A DNA stretch of 64,000 nucleotides. Source: an uncultured Muribaculum sp. GTDB taxonomy: Bacteria; Bacteroidota; Bacteroidia; Bacteroidales; Muribaculaceae. Below the pieces are notes generated by a model. It saw nothing but the letters and a program-made list of their open reading frames with translations, ran no database searches and was not told the origin of the DNA. Each line of letters starts with the position of its first letter. Positions within the stretch are counted from its first letter, which is position 1. The stretch lies in assembly GCA_910587665.1 (NCBI GenBank), contig CAJUMZ010000012.1:18587-82586 (forward strand). Reading direction: 5' to 3'. A program made the position numbers and the translations under genes. This document shows, one piece after another, positions 1 through 8,853 of the stretch.

Positions 1-389
1 TATTGCCTGATGACGTGACCGACAAGACTATAGTTTGGACTACGTCGGATGCGTCAGTAGCGACAGTGGACGCCGAGGGCAACGTGATAGCCATTACCAC
101 TGGAAAAGCAATAATAAAAGCCGCTTGCGGCGAGATTTACGCTAATTGTGAGGTAACTGTGACACAGCCTACGACAGGTATTGCGATTGTTGAATCGGAT
201 AATATAAGTATTATTGTTGATGGAAGCGAGCTGCGTGTTATCGGAGTGGAGCCTACTGATAATGTGTCCATAATCCGTCAAGATGGTGCAATTGTTTATT
301 CGGGCGCGAATCGTGAAAGCTATTCGCTTGTGAGAGGACTTTACATTGTGGTTGTCAACAATTCCACATTTAAAGTCGTGATTAACTGA
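1..389 (+). CDS. C-terminal end of a secreted Ig-like (BIG2) protein
   Basis: This is the 3' end of a gene that starts left of the window; the TTG at position 3 is only the first in-frame candidate codon. The visible part begins inside a bacterial Ig-like group 2 fold (pattern W-x-S-S-D-x-S-V-A-T-V-D then G-x-A-x-I, about residues 8-50). After a short linker comes a C-terminal beta-rich module of about 70 residues (G-x-I-V-Y-S-G ... G-L-Y-I-V-V-V) that resembles the sorting or anchoring tail of secreted Bacteroidota proteins. Substrate and role cannot be told from this fragment. An intrinsic terminator follows 24 bp after the stop. Confidence 0.7.
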   Translation, partial: LPDDVTDKTIVWTTSDASVATVDAEGNVIAITTGKAIIKAACGEIYANCEVTVTQPTTGIAIVESDNISIIVDGSELRVIGVEPTDNVSIIRQDGAIVYSGANRESYSLVRGLYIVVVNNSTFKVVIN

Positions 390-413
390 CATTGACCCAT
401 TCTATCCAAAATG

Positions 414-454
414 GGAGTCGTGCCAAAAACTCAGGCACGGCTCCTTTGTTTTTG
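414..454 (+). terminator. Intrinsic terminator after the Ig-like gene
   Basis: An 11-bp stem (414-424 with 434-444, one G-T wobble) with a 9-nt loop is followed by a T-rich run. Confidence 0.85.
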
Positions 455-516
455 ATATTTGTGACTGTAATGTTCTATAAATGGTGTGTGGATTTTATTT
501 TGTGGGGGGAAAGTGG

Positions 517-524
517 TAACTTTG
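517..524 (+). promoter_or_regulatory. -7 box of the tgt promoter
   Basis: TAACTTTG matches the Bacteroidota TAnnTTTG element and lies 10 bp before the ATG at 534. It makes an upstream GTG start at 486 impossible on this transcript and implies a nearly leaderless mRNA. I see no convincing -33 element. Confidence 0.6.
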
Positions 525-533
525 CGGCATATT

Positions 534-1664
534 ATGGATTTTGAACTGATAGCCACTGACAAGGCGAGCAATGCGCGCGCAGGTCTCATCACTACCGATC
601 ATGGTGAGATAGAGACCCCTATATTCATGCCGGTGGGTACTGCCGGGACTGTAAAGGCGGTGCACCAGCGTGAGCTTGCCGATGACATACATGCCCAGAT
701 TATCCTGGGTAACACCTACCATCTGTATCTGCGACCCGGCACCGACATCCTCCATAAGGCCGGAGGATTGCACAAGTTTAACGGCTGGACTAAGCCAATA
801 CTTACCGACAGTGGCGGATTTCAGGTGTTTTCCCTTTCCGCCAACCGCAAGTTGAAAGAGGAGGGGGCATGGTTCCGTAGCCATATCGACGGCTCGAAGC
901 ATCTGTTTACGCCCGAAAATGTGGTTGACATTCAGCGGATAATCGGCTCCGACATAATGATGGCACTTGACGAATGTCCTCCCGGCACGTCGGATTACGA
1001 TTATGCCAAGAAATCACTTGGTCTGACCCTGCGCTGGCTTCAGCGCGGTTGGGACCGTTATAGGTCGACGGAAGGGCTTTACGGTCACCGTCAGGCTTAT
1101 TTCCCGATAGTGCAGGGATGCACATATCCCGACCTGCGCCGCGAATCGGCGAAGTTTGTAGCCGATCTCGGTGCCGACGGCAATGCTATCGGAGGTCTTG
1201 CCGTAGGTGAGCCGGCCGAGGTGATGTACGACATGATAGAGGTGGTCAACGAGATACTTCCCGCCGATAAGCCCCGTTATCTCATGGGTGTCGGCACACC
1301 GGCCAATATCCTTGAGGCTATAGAGCGCGGAGTCGATATGATGGATTGTGTGATGCCCACGCGCAACGGTCGTAACGGCATGCTGTTTACCGCCCACGGC
1401 ATAATGAACATGCGCAACAAGAAGTGGGCTGACGATTTCTCCCCGCTTCAGGAAGATGGACCGAGCTATGTCGACCGGTTCTATACGAAGGCGTATGTGC
1501 GCCACCTGTTTGTCGCCGACGAGATTCTTGCCATGCAGATAGCCTCGATTCATAATCTGGCATTTTACCTGTGGCTTGTCGGTGAGGCGCGGCGTCATAT
1601 AATCGCGGGCGACTTCAAGCCGTGGAAGGATGAGATGGTAGAGCGGGTAACGCGGCGTCTGTAA
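534..1664 (+). CDS. tgt: Queuine/preQ1 tRNA-ribosyltransferase
   Basis: This enzyme exchanges guanine 34 of tRNAs with GUN anticodons for a 7-deazaguanine base in queuosine synthesis. The 376-residue product has the TGT signatures: D-S-G-G-F-Q for substrate binding, G-G-L-A-V-G-E, and D-C-V-M-P-T-R-N with the nucleophilic Asp. The ATG at 534 is chosen over a GTG at 486 because the -7 box lies between them. The C-terminal region reads D-F-S-P-L ... S-Y-V-D ... Y-V-R-H-L-F ... S-I-H-N-L: the His of the usual zinc site remains, but the CxCxxC cysteines of the canonical enzyme are absent. A YjgP/YjgQ permease follows after 15 bp. The partner genes queD and queE are at 42.6-43.5 kb. Confidence 0.95.
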   Translation: MDFELIATDKASNARAGLITTDHGEIETPIFMPVGTAGTVKAVHQRELADDIHAQIILGNTYHLYLRPGTDILHKAGGLHKFNGWTKPILTDSGGFQVFSLSANRKLKEEGAWFRSHIDGSKHLFTPENVVDIQRIIGSDIMMALDECPPGTSDYDYAKKSLGLTLRWLQRGWDRYRSTEGLYGHRQAYFPIVQGCTYPDLRRESAKFVADLGADGNAIGGLAVGEPAEVMYDMIEVVNEILPADKPRYLMGVGTPANILEAIERGVDMMDCVMPTRNGRNGMLFTAHGIMNMRNKKWADDFSPLQEDGPSYVDRFYTKAYVRHLFVADEILAMQIASIHNLAFYLWLVGEARRHIIAGDFKPWKDEMVERVTRRL

Positions 1665-1679
1665 TAAAATATTCGAGAG

Positions 1680-2753
1680 ATGTTCAAGATACTTGACCGC
1701 TACATAATAAAGAAGTTTCTCGGCACTTACCTGTTTGCGATCGCCTTGATTCTGGCGATCACGATCATGTTTGACGTCAATGAAAAGCTTGACTCATTTC
1801 TCAAGGCACCGCTTAAAGCCACGATCTTTGACTATTTTCTTAATTTCCTTCCATATTTTGCCAATCAGTTCAGCCCGCTGTTCACGTTTATAGCGTGTAT
1901 ATTTTTCACGTCAAAGCTTGCCGACCAGTCGGAAATCATAGCTATGCTGTCGTCGGGCGTAAGTTTCCGGAGGCTGTTGCGCCCTTATATGGTGTCGGCT
2001 GCGGTCATCGCCGCTTCCACGTGGGTGCTGAGTGCCTACATTATTCCCCCGGCCAATGTGAAGCGTATCGAGTATACCAATACCTATGTCAAAAACAAGC
2101 GCGTGGACTACGGTAACAATATCCAGATGATGGTTGCCCCCGGCGAGATAGCCTATATGAGCCGTTATGACAACACGACACGGACAGGCTATCGGTTTTC
2201 GCTTGACAAATTCGACGGCAAGAAGCTTGTGTCGCGTCTCACGGCATCCACTATACGCTGGGACTCAATGTATCACTGGCAGGTGCGTGACTACATGATA
2301 CGTGATATACAGGGGATGAAGGAGTCCATCACGAAAGGTACGCGGCTTGATACGATAATACCCTTTGAGCCACGCGATTTCCTTATCTCCAAAAATGATC
2401 AGGAGACCATGACCTCCGCCGAGCTGCGCGAATACATAGACCGGCAGAAGGCGCGCGGTGTGGCAAACATAAAGGCGTTTGAGATTGAGAACGAGCGCCG
2501 TTATGCCATGTGTGCGGCGGCATTTATCCTGACTATCATAGGCATGTCGCTGTCATCCAAGAAGGTGAAAGGAGGTATGGGTGTCAATATCGGCGTGGGG
2601 CTTGTATTGAGCTTCAGCTACATACTGTTTATGACGGTGACCTCCACGTTTGCCGTATCGGGATATACCTCCCCGTTTGTAGCGATGTGGATTCCCAACT
2701 TCCTCTACATCATCATTGCGGTGGTGCTTTATCGCCGAGCCTCGACCGGGTAG
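1680..2753 (+). CDS. LptF/LptG family permease (YjgP/YjgQ)
   Basis: Inner-membrane permease subunit of the lipopolysaccharide export ABC system. The 357-residue protein has the family layout: an N-terminal membrane segment starting L-D-R-Y-I-I-K-K-F-L, two more segments by about residue 130, a periplasmic jellyroll domain (about 135-260), and three C-terminal membrane segments ending in L-Y-R-R-A. LptF and LptG cannot be told apart from sequence alone. It lies 15 bp after tgt with no promoter or terminator between, so co-transcription is likely. It converges with the PepSY-like gene, whose stop is 10 bp away. Confidence 0.85.
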   Translation: MFKILDRYIIKKFLGTYLFAIALILAITIMFDVNEKLDSFLKAPLKATIFDYFLNFLPYFANQFSPLFTFIACIFFTSKLADQSEIIAMLSSGVSFRRLLRPYMVSAAVIAASTWVLSAYIIPPANVKRIEYTNTYVKNKRVDYGNNIQMMVAPGEIAYMSRYDNTTRTGYRFSLDKFDGKKLVSRLTASTIRWDSMYHWQVRDYMIRDIQGMKESITKGTRLDTIIPFEPRDFLISKNDQETMTSAELREYIDRQKARGVANIKAFEIENERRYAMCAAAFILTIIGMSLSSKKVKGGMGVNIGVGLVLSFSYILFMTVTSTFAVSGYTSPFVAMWIPNFLYIIIAVVLYRRASTG

Positions 2754-2763
2754 GGGGATTTTG

Positions 2764-3216
2764 CTATTCCTCCATCTTTACGCCTTTGAATTGTCCGAGC
2801 AGGTTAAATTTCAGAATTACGCCATCGGATAATCCAATTTCATATCCTCCTGACGACTTTTTCACTACTTTTACGATCTTGACGCCGCTGTAATTTTTCT
2901 TCACGTGGTTGCGTATCGCCTTTGTCACAAGCCCTTCGGGTACTTCGCGCGATTTGCAATCTACTGAAGTCCATTTGCCTTTATTGTTAAATTCGATTGT
3001 CGTACCGTTGACCAGCCTTACGTCATAGTCAGTCTTTTTTAGTAAATGGCGGTCGATCTTTATCATTCCTATCTTGGCTTTAGGAAAATATTGGTCAAGC
3101 ATCTGACGTGCCTCCTCCGGAAGTTGGTCACGCTTGAGCGTGTAAGAGTCGATAAATGCGAACGCCGACACTGACGCGGCAACAATAAAAAGCAGAGATA
3201 CAAGTAATTTCTTCAT
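2764..3216 (-). CDS. PepSY-like periplasmic protein
   Basis: A 150-residue secreted protein with a signal peptide (M-K-K-L-L-V-S-L-L-F ... A-S-A-F-A) and two tandem PepSY-like repeats. Each repeat has the pattern of a helix, then F-P or Y-x-G-V-K-I, then Y-x-V-x-L-x-x-G-x-x-I-x-F-N-x-x-G-x-W/F. This is the PepSY_like (formerly DUF2874) architecture common in Bacteroidota. Family function is unclear; inhibitory or chaperone-like roles have been proposed. A -7 box (TACATTTG on the minus strand, 3242-3249) lies 25 bp upstream. Confidence 0.75.
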   Translation of the reverse strand: MKKLLVSLLFIVAASVSAFAFIDSYTLKRDQLPEEARQMLDQYFPKAKIGMIKIDRHLLKKTDYDVRLVNGTTIEFNNKGKWTSVDCKSREVPEGLVTKAIRNHVKKNYSGVKIVKVVKKSSGGYEIGLSDGVILKFNLLGQFKGVKMEE

Positions 3217-3308
3217 AACTAAAAGTGTTTTTCTATAGTAACAAATGTAATTATGAAAAGGATGTGGTATGCCTATTCTTCCGGGCGCAATGCAGTTATT
3301 GGGAGGGG

Positions 3309-3350
3309 TATAAAAAATTACCGATTCCTCCTTTCACAGGGAGGAACCGG
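3309..3350 (-). terminator. Minus-strand intrinsic terminator of the candidate ncRNA
   Basis: On the minus strand, 3350-3340 and 3331-3321 form an 11-bp stem with one G-U pair. It is followed by TAATTTTTTATA. On the plus strand the same stem has an A-C mismatch and no T-run, so the signal works leftward. It lies before the PepSY-like gene's own promoter. Confidence 0.75.
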
Positions 3351-3563
3351 ACTAAAGCCAAAAGGCATGATTCTGTGATTCTAAAGATAGTTGTCTTATA
3401 GCGATTTAAAGTGTTGAGAAAGTATTACTTACTTCACTTTATTCAACTACGTTCGCCTCCCGGCGCCCTTTGCTGAAAATTGTTGCCTTTTCCTTAGTCC
3501 GAGTAAATTCAAATATTGCGTAAAATAATTATTCAGCCTAAGAAAATTCAACAAATGTCTCTA
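3309..3563 (-). ncRNA. Candidate structured non-coding RNA of about 255 nt
   Basis: No plausible reading frame exists here, yet the minus strand has a full transcription unit: a TACCTTTGC promoter box at 3578-3570 and a strong intrinsic terminator at 3350-3309. The predicted RNA folds with a long-range closing stem: 3501-3494 pairs with 3355-3348 (8 bp), then after an internal loop 3491-3485 pairs with 3366-3360 (7 bp). Inside lie a CGCC-GGGA-GGCG hairpin (3465-3454) and a stem 3441-3435/3413-3407 around 3434-3430/3424-3420. A further pairing, 3447-3443 with 3417-3413, crosses the outer stem and would give a pseudoknot or an alternative fold. I do not recognise the family. tmRNA and RNase P signatures are not visible. 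A 6S-type regulator is possible because of the long closing stem, but this is inference. Confidence 0.55.
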
Positions 3564-3569
3564 TTCGGT

Positions 3570-3604
3570 GCAAAGGTACATACTTTTTTTCATCTGACCA
3601 ACAA
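3570..3604 (-). promoter_or_regulatory. Promoter of the candidate ncRNA
   Basis: On the minus strand, TACCTTTGC (3578-3570) is a perfect -7 box with the frequent trailing C. A TTG (3604-3602) lies 23 bp upstream as a possible -33 element. Nothing protein-coding starts within 340 bp downstream. Confidence 0.65.
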
Positions 3605-3701
3605 TTTTAAAGTTTATTTTTATTAAAAATGGCGTATATGCTAAACTTTTGGCATAGAACGGTGTTGATGCTCCCTTTCAGAAGCTTGTGGGGCATAATA
3701 T

Positions 3702-3732
3702 TTTGTTGTTGCGGGAATTTGTGTTAAATTTG
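3702..3732 (+). promoter_or_regulatory. Promoter of the trimodular glycoside hydrolase
   Basis: TTTG (3702-3705), 19 bp, then TAAATTTG (3725-3732) is a full -33/-7 match. It predicts a leader of about 44 nt before the ATG at 3782. Confidence 0.75.
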
Positions 3733-3781
3733 TACAGACTAAAACCATGATAAGAATTTGTAAACATCATTATTACAGACC

Positions 3782-6700
3782 ATGAAACATTTTTATCTTT
3801 TAATTGCGGCGCTTATGCTGCCACTCTTTGCCTTGGGTGACGGATGGTCGACGCAATATCCTGAAATCGAAAAAAACATCAGGCAACCGGAATTTGCAAA
3901 AAAAGAGTTTAAGATCACCAAGTATGGTGCAAAGACCGGGGCTTCTGCCGCTGTCAATCAAAAGGCGATCAATAAGGCGATTGATGCCTGTTCGAAGAAA
4001 GGTGGCGGAAAAGTCATAGTGCCGGAAGGGAGATGGCTTACCGGTGCCATTACTTTGAAAAGCGGAGTCAATCTTGTCGTCGAGCGCGGTGCCACACTTG
4101 AATTTGTGTTTGAGCCGGAGCTTTATCCGATTGTAAAAACACGTTGGGAAGGGCTTGATTGCTGGAATCTATCACCGTGTATATACGCCTATGGCGCTAA
4201 GGATGTAGCCATCACCGGCGACGGTGTGATAGATGGCGGAGGCACAAACGACACTTGGTGGAAGTGGTGTGGAGCTCCACGCTACGGATGGAAAGAGGGT
4301 GTGATAAGCCAGCGTAACGGCGCCCGCGCCCGACTGCTGAAGATGGCTGAGGATGGCGTTGACATGGATGCACGCCGATTCGGTCCGGAAGATGGTCTGC
4401 GCCCCCAGCTTATCAACTTCAACCAATGTGACGGCATTCTTATCGAGGATGTCACTTTGCTGCGTTCGCCGTTTTGGGTGATTCATCCTCTGCTCTCCAA
4501 GAATATAACCGTGCGACGTGTTAAGATCAATAATGACGGTCCCAATGGCGACGGATGTGACCCCGAGTCATGTGACGGCGTGCTTATCGAGGATTGTTTC
4601 TTCAATACCGGTGATGACTGCATCGCCATCAAGAGTGGCAGAAACATGGACGGCCGACTCTGGGATCGCCCGAGCGAGAATATCATCGTGCGCAATTGCG
4701 AGATGAAAAACGGACATGGCGGAGTGGTGATCGGCAGTGAGATATCCGGCGGTTGCCGCAATGTGTTTGCTGAAAACAACCTTATGGACAGCCCCAATCT
4801 TGACCGCGTGATAAGAATTAAGACAAACACCTGCCGCGGCGGTGTGATCGAAAACATCTATGCGCGTAATATAAAGGTAGGGCAGTGTGGTGAATCGGTG
4901 TTGAAAATCAACCTTGATTATGAGCATAATGAAATCTGTTGCCGCGGTTTCCTCCCGACGGTGCGTAATGTAAATCTCGAAAACGTGACTTGCGACAAAA
5001 GCAAGTACGGAGTGCAGATAATCGCCCTCGACACGTGTGTCAACGTGTACGACATTAATATAAAGGATTGCCATTTCAACGGCGTGGCCGATGGAAATTC
5101 AATCAAGGGCATGGTGCGTGATATCAACTACGACAATTTCTATGTCAACGGCAGTCTGTGTCTGACAAAATATCCTTACAAGCATTACAGCGAGTGGATC
5201 ACCGCCTCGGAGATGAAGCGGGTACCAAAGTCGTTCCTTCTTGATTTCGCCACAAAACCCCGCTGGAGCTATGTGATGGGTATCGAGCTTGGGGGAATGC
5301 TTGACACTTACAAGAAATATGGCAACAAGGAAATACTCGATTACTGCAAGATGTATACCGACACGATGATCAATCCTGACGGAAGCATCCGTAATTACAA
5401 GCTGTCGGATTACAACCTTGACAATGTGCGCACCGGTCACTTTGTGGCAAAGATGTACCAGCTTATGCCTGAAGAGAAAAACCGCAAGGCACTTTACACC
5501 CTTATGGAGCAGATGAAAAATCAGCCGCGTACAAAAGAGGGTGTATACTGGCACAAGGCCATCTATGCCTATCAGGTGTGGCTCGACGGTATATTCATGG
5601 GATTGCCGGTGTCAACCCTTACAGCCGGAATGTTCCTCCCTGAAAAGGAGGCCCATGCCATCTACGATGATGCCGTGGATCAGATGAAAAAGACTTATGA
5701 GCGCACGCTCGATCCCAAGACCGGTCTTAACCGCCATGCCTGGGATGAGAACCATGACATGTTCTGGTCGGATAACGAGACCGGGCTTTCGCAGCATTGC
5801 TGGGCGCGTGCGCAAGGCTGGTTTACAATGGCTCTTGTCGAGCTGCTCGACAATCTGCCCGAAAATTATGAACGCCGTGGCGAGGCGGTCGAATTGCTTA
5901 ACAAGGTGCTTGCCAATGTCGTGAAATGGCAGGATAAAGGCACCGGTGTATGGTATCAGGTCATGGACAGCCCGGGTCGCGAGGGCAACTATCTTGAATC
6001 GACCGCGTCATCAATGTTTGCCTACGGTCTGTTGAAGGCATACAACAAGGGATATGTCGACGCTTCCTATCGCGATGCCGGAATCAAAGCTTATCGTGGT
6101 ATAATAAACAATTTCATAAAGATCAATCCCGACAGCACAATCTCACTGACAAACTGCTGTGCGGTCGCCGGCCTTGGCCCGGGAATGAGCGAGTCGGTGA
6201 AGAAAGCGGCTCCTAAAGTCAAGGAAAACCGTCGTCGTGACGGCTCATATGAATATTATCTGAGCGAGCCTGTGCGTGACAATGACGCCAAGGGCATTGG
6301 TCCGTTCATATGGGCGTCGCTTGAGATGGAAGATATGGGCTTTACCACAGATAACGTGATGAAGCCTATCGACCGTCAGGCAGTGGTGACGCGCAATAAT
6401 CCGGTGGTCACTGAATATGATCCGCTTGCAAGTCTATCAGTCGGCAATGGCAGCTTTGCTGCCACTGTCGACCTGACAGGACTCCAGAGCTATCCCGAAC
6501 TGTATAAAGACGGTGTCCCCCTCTCCGCGATGTCGGAGTGGGGCTGGCACTCGTTTCCCAACACGGATAATCTTAAGCCCTCGGAGTCGGAGCGTGTGAT
6601 GGATCTCGGTCATGGAAGGAAAGAGGCATATGCCGTGGAATACAAAGGTGGAAGCCGTAATGCCGATGCCACGGAATATTTCCGCGTCAATCCCCATCGT

Positions 6701-8533
6701 CTTAACCTCGGTCATGTGGGACTGCTGCTTACCGATGATGCAGGGCGTCAGCTTAAGCCGGAAGAATTTACAGGAGTAAGGCAGGAACTTGCCCTTTGGG
6801 ACGGCAAGATAGAGTCTGCGTTTAATGCCGAAGGCAAGCGAGTGGAAGTGACAACATCATGCATGCAGAATCGTGATTGTCTTTTCGGGAGGGTGAAGAG
6901 CGACCTCCTTACTGACGGAAAGGCTGCGGTGACGATCGGATTTCCTTATCCTACCGGGGCGCATGCCGATGATGCGAGCGATTATTCGCGCCCTGAAGAC
7001 CATGGGTCAAAAATAATAGACATGAAACCACATAGTGTGGTGATCGAACGCACACTTGACGACACAAGATATTATGTGACGGTAGAGTGGGAGGGCGACG
7101 CTACATTCAAGGAAGTGGCGTCGCATTTTTTTTTATTGACTACTCCCGACAATGTGCTCACCTTTTCTGTCGAATACACTCCGGAGCCGGTAAAAGGGCG
7201 TGACGCTTCGTTTTCTTATGATCAGGCATTGAAAGCGGTTATGAAAAGCTGGCCCGCTTTCTGGAATAAAGGGGCTATCGTCGATTTCTCGGAATGTACC
7301 GACCCGCGTGCTCCGGAACTTGAACGGCGCACAGTGCTTTCCCAATATCTTACCGCGATAAACTGTGCCGGGTCGATGCCCCCTCAGGAGACCGGGCTGA
7401 CTTACAATTCATGGTTTGGGCGCCCACATCTTGAAATGACATGGTGGCACGCCGTGGATTTCGCGCTATGGAATCGCCCCGCTGCATTGGGTAAAATTCT
7501 TGACTGGTACAACGATGTCGCTTATCCCGTTGCGCGCCGTATTGCGGAGCGTCAGGGCTTTTCCGGGGTCAGGTGGATGAAAATGACCGATCCTGATGCC
7601 GGCGAGGCTCCGTCAAACACCGGCTCATTCCTTATATGGCAACAGCCTCATTATATCTACATGGCTGAGGAGATGTATCGCGCCGAGCCTACTGCCGCAA
7701 CCCTTGAAAAATATGGTGAACAGGTTGAGGCTACCGCCGAGTTTATTGCCGATTATGCACGTGCGTGTGTGCCGGCAAAAGGTAAGGGCGTTATAAAGCT
7801 TTTCGGACAGACGGCAATGCAAGAGTCGATGTCAAAGGATTTTTCATACAATCACCCGTTTGAGCTTGCCTATTGGCGTTATGGACTTGACAAGGCTCAG
7901 CAGTGGCGTGAACGCCGTAGCATGGAGCGTAATAAGGAGTGGGATGAGATTATTTCGCGTCTTTCCCCGTTGCCTCAGAAAGGCGGGGTGTATGTAGCCG
8001 GAGAGCCGATAAAGGGATTCAAAGGTAAAAAGGGAACAGCCGCGGTGTTTGATCCGTATGTATCAGCGGCTCAGAAAGGTAGTTCGTCTGTCTCCGAGGA
8101 AGATTTCCTCTTAAAGTCGCGTAGTGATCATCCTGCCGTGCTTGGTGCCTGCGGTTTGCTCCCGGATATGGGACATTATGACCGTGAGGTGATGGCGCGC
8201 ACGCTTGAAGGGGTGATGGCTGATTGGAATTGGGAAAGCACCTGGGGATGGGATTACGGCATGATAGCCATGTGTGCCGCCCGCCTCGGCAAGCCTGATA
8301 CTGCCATTGATGCACTCCTGATTGACAAAGGTAAAAACAGGTATCTTGTGAGCGGTCATAATTTTCAGGAGCCGAAGCGTCTGCGACTTTATCTGCCGGG
8401 TAACGGAAGTCTGCTTGATGCGGTTGCGATGATGTGTGCCGGATGGGACGGCTGCAAAGATGTCCGCAATCCGGGATTTCCTGCCGACGGAAAGTGGAAT
8501 GTACGTTGGGAGGGGCTTCGGCGCATGCAGTGA
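3782..8533 (+). CDS. Trimodular secreted glycoside hydrolase: GH28, GH105, and an (alpha/alpha)6 module
   Basis: A 1583-residue enzyme with a signal peptide (residues 1-19). Module 1 (about 40-480) is a GH28 polygalacturonase-type beta-helix with N255-G-D257, D278-D279, G-H312-G and R345-I-K347, the four catalytic motifs of the family. Module 2 (about 490-860) is GH105, the unsaturated rhamnogalacturonyl/glucuronyl hydrolase family, with W-L-D602-G carrying the expected catalytic Asp and an R-A-Q-G-W-F motif. Module 3 (about 870-1583) opens S-V-G-N-G-S-F and looks like a beta-sandwich followed by a second (alpha/alpha)6 barrel of GH65/GH95-like type. The likely acid there is E1218 in H-L-E-M-T-W-W-H; I cannot assign its family. 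The combination suggests stepwise processing of a pectic oligosaccharide in the periplasm. The gene is monocistronic between its own promoter and terminator, with no SusC/D pair in the window. Confidence 0.9.
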   Translation: MKHFYLLIAALMLPLFALGDGWSTQYPEIEKNIRQPEFAKKEFKITKYGAKTGASAAVNQKAINKAIDACSKKGGGKVIVPEGRWLTGAITLKSGVNLVVERGATLEFVFEPELYPIVKTRWEGLDCWNLSPCIYAYGAKDVAITGDGVIDGGGTNDTWWKWCGAPRYGWKEGVISQRNGARARLLKMAEDGVDMDARRFGPEDGLRPQLINFNQCDGILIEDVTLLRSPFWVIHPLLSKNITVRRVKINNDGPNGDGCDPESCDGVLIEDCFFNTGDDCIAIKSGRNMDGRLWDRPSENIIVRNCEMKNGHGGVVIGSEISGGCRNVFAENNLMDSPNLDRVIRIKTNTCRGGVIENIYARNIKVGQCGESVLKINLDYEHNEICCRGFLPTVRNVNLENVTCDKSKYGVQIIALDTCVNVYDINIKDCHFNGVADGNSIKGMVRDINYDNFYVNGSLCLTKYPYKHYSEWITASEMKRVPKSFLLDFATKPRWSYVMGIELGGMLDTYKKYGNKEILDYCKMYTDTMINPDGSIRNYKLSDYNLDNVRTGHFVAKMYQLMPEEKNRKALYTLMEQMKNQPRTKEGVYWHKAIYAYQVWLDGIFMGLPVSTLTAGMFLPEKEAHAIYDDAVDQMKKTYERTLDPKTGLNRHAWDENHDMFWSDNETGLSQHCWARAQGWFTMALVELLDNLPENYERRGEAVELLNKVLANVVKWQDKGTGVWYQVMDSPGREGNYLESTASSMFAYGLLKAYNKGYVDASYRDAGIKAYRGIINNFIKINPDSTISLTNCCAVAGLGPGMSESVKKAAPKVKENRRRDGSYEYYLSEPVRDNDAKGIGPFIWASLEMEDMGFTTDNVMKPIDRQAVVTRNNPVVTEYDPLASLSVGNGSFAATVDLTGLQSYPELYKDGVPLSAMSEWGWHSFPNTDNLKPSESERVMDLGHGRKEAYAVEYKGGSRNADATEYFRVNPHRLNLGHVGLLLTDDAGRQLKPEEFTGVRQELALWDGKIESAFNAEGKRVEVTTSCMQNRDCLFGRVKSDLLTDGKAAVTIGFPYPTGAHADDASDYSRPEDHGSKIIDMKPHSVVIERTLDDTRYYVTVEWEGDATFKEVASHFFLLTTPDNVLTFSVEYTPEPVKGRDASFSYDQALKAVMKSWPAFWNKGAIVDFSECTDPRAPELERRTVLSQYLTAINCAGSMPPQETGLTYNSWFGRPHLEMTWWHAVDFALWNRPAALGKILDWYNDVAYPVARRIAERQGFSGVRWMKMTDPDAGEAPSNTGSFLIWQQPHYIYMAEEMYRAEPTAATLEKYGEQVEATAEFIADYARACVPAKGKGVIKLFGQTAMQESMSKDFSYNHPFELAYWRYGLDKAQQWRERRSMERNKEWDEIISRLSPLPQKGGVYVAGEPIKGFKGKKGTAAVFDPYVSAAQKGSSSVSEEDFLLKSRSDHPAVLGACGLLPDMGHYDREVMARTLEGVMADWNWESTWGWDYGMIAMCAARLGKPDTAIDALLIDKGKNRYLVSGHNFQEPKRLRLYLPGNGSLLDAVAMMCAGWDGCKDVRNPGFPADGKWNVRWEGLRRMQ

Positions 8534-8550
8534 GTATTTGACCGATAACA

Positions 8551-8600
8551 AAAAAACAGCCGGTGTATCTATGTGAGGATTGCCGGCTGTCTTTCTTTTG
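8551..8600. terminator. Terminator after the trimodular hydrolase
   Basis: ACAGCCGG (8556-8563) pairs with CCGGCTGT (8583-8590). A T-rich run follows on the plus strand and a run of A precedes, so it could work both ways. Confidence 0.75.
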
Positions 8601-8640
8601 GATATTTATCAACAATGTCGCAAACTTTTTAGCTTTTTGC

Positions 8641-8671
8641 TTGTTTGAAATGGATAAAGAATGTATCTTTG
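8641..8671 (+). promoter_or_regulatory. rho promoter
   Basis: TTG (8641-8643), 20 bp, then TATCTTTG (8664-8671). The predicted leader of about 175 nt is long and gene-free. It carries a hairpin TGATGC-CGGT-GCATCA (8780-8795). A long rho leader fits autogenous control as known in other bacteria, but that is inference here. Confidence 0.7.
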
Positions 8672-8853
8672 TAGCAAGTTTCAACATCTGAGTCGTTAAA
8701 TGCGTGAATCATTTTCCAATAGAGCGTATTTTATCGATTATTTCCCGTTTGATAATAAATAAGCAGGCTTGTCCTTCATTGATGCCGGTGCATCATGATA
8801 GTAGTAATGTGGCAATGCTCTGAAATAATGATAACAATCTCAAGAACTAATAA

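Noticed and set aside
8019..8687. 222-residue minus-strand frame at the end of the trimodular hydrolase gene
   Set aside because: Antisense shadow that crosses the terminator at 8551-8600. It has no domain character.
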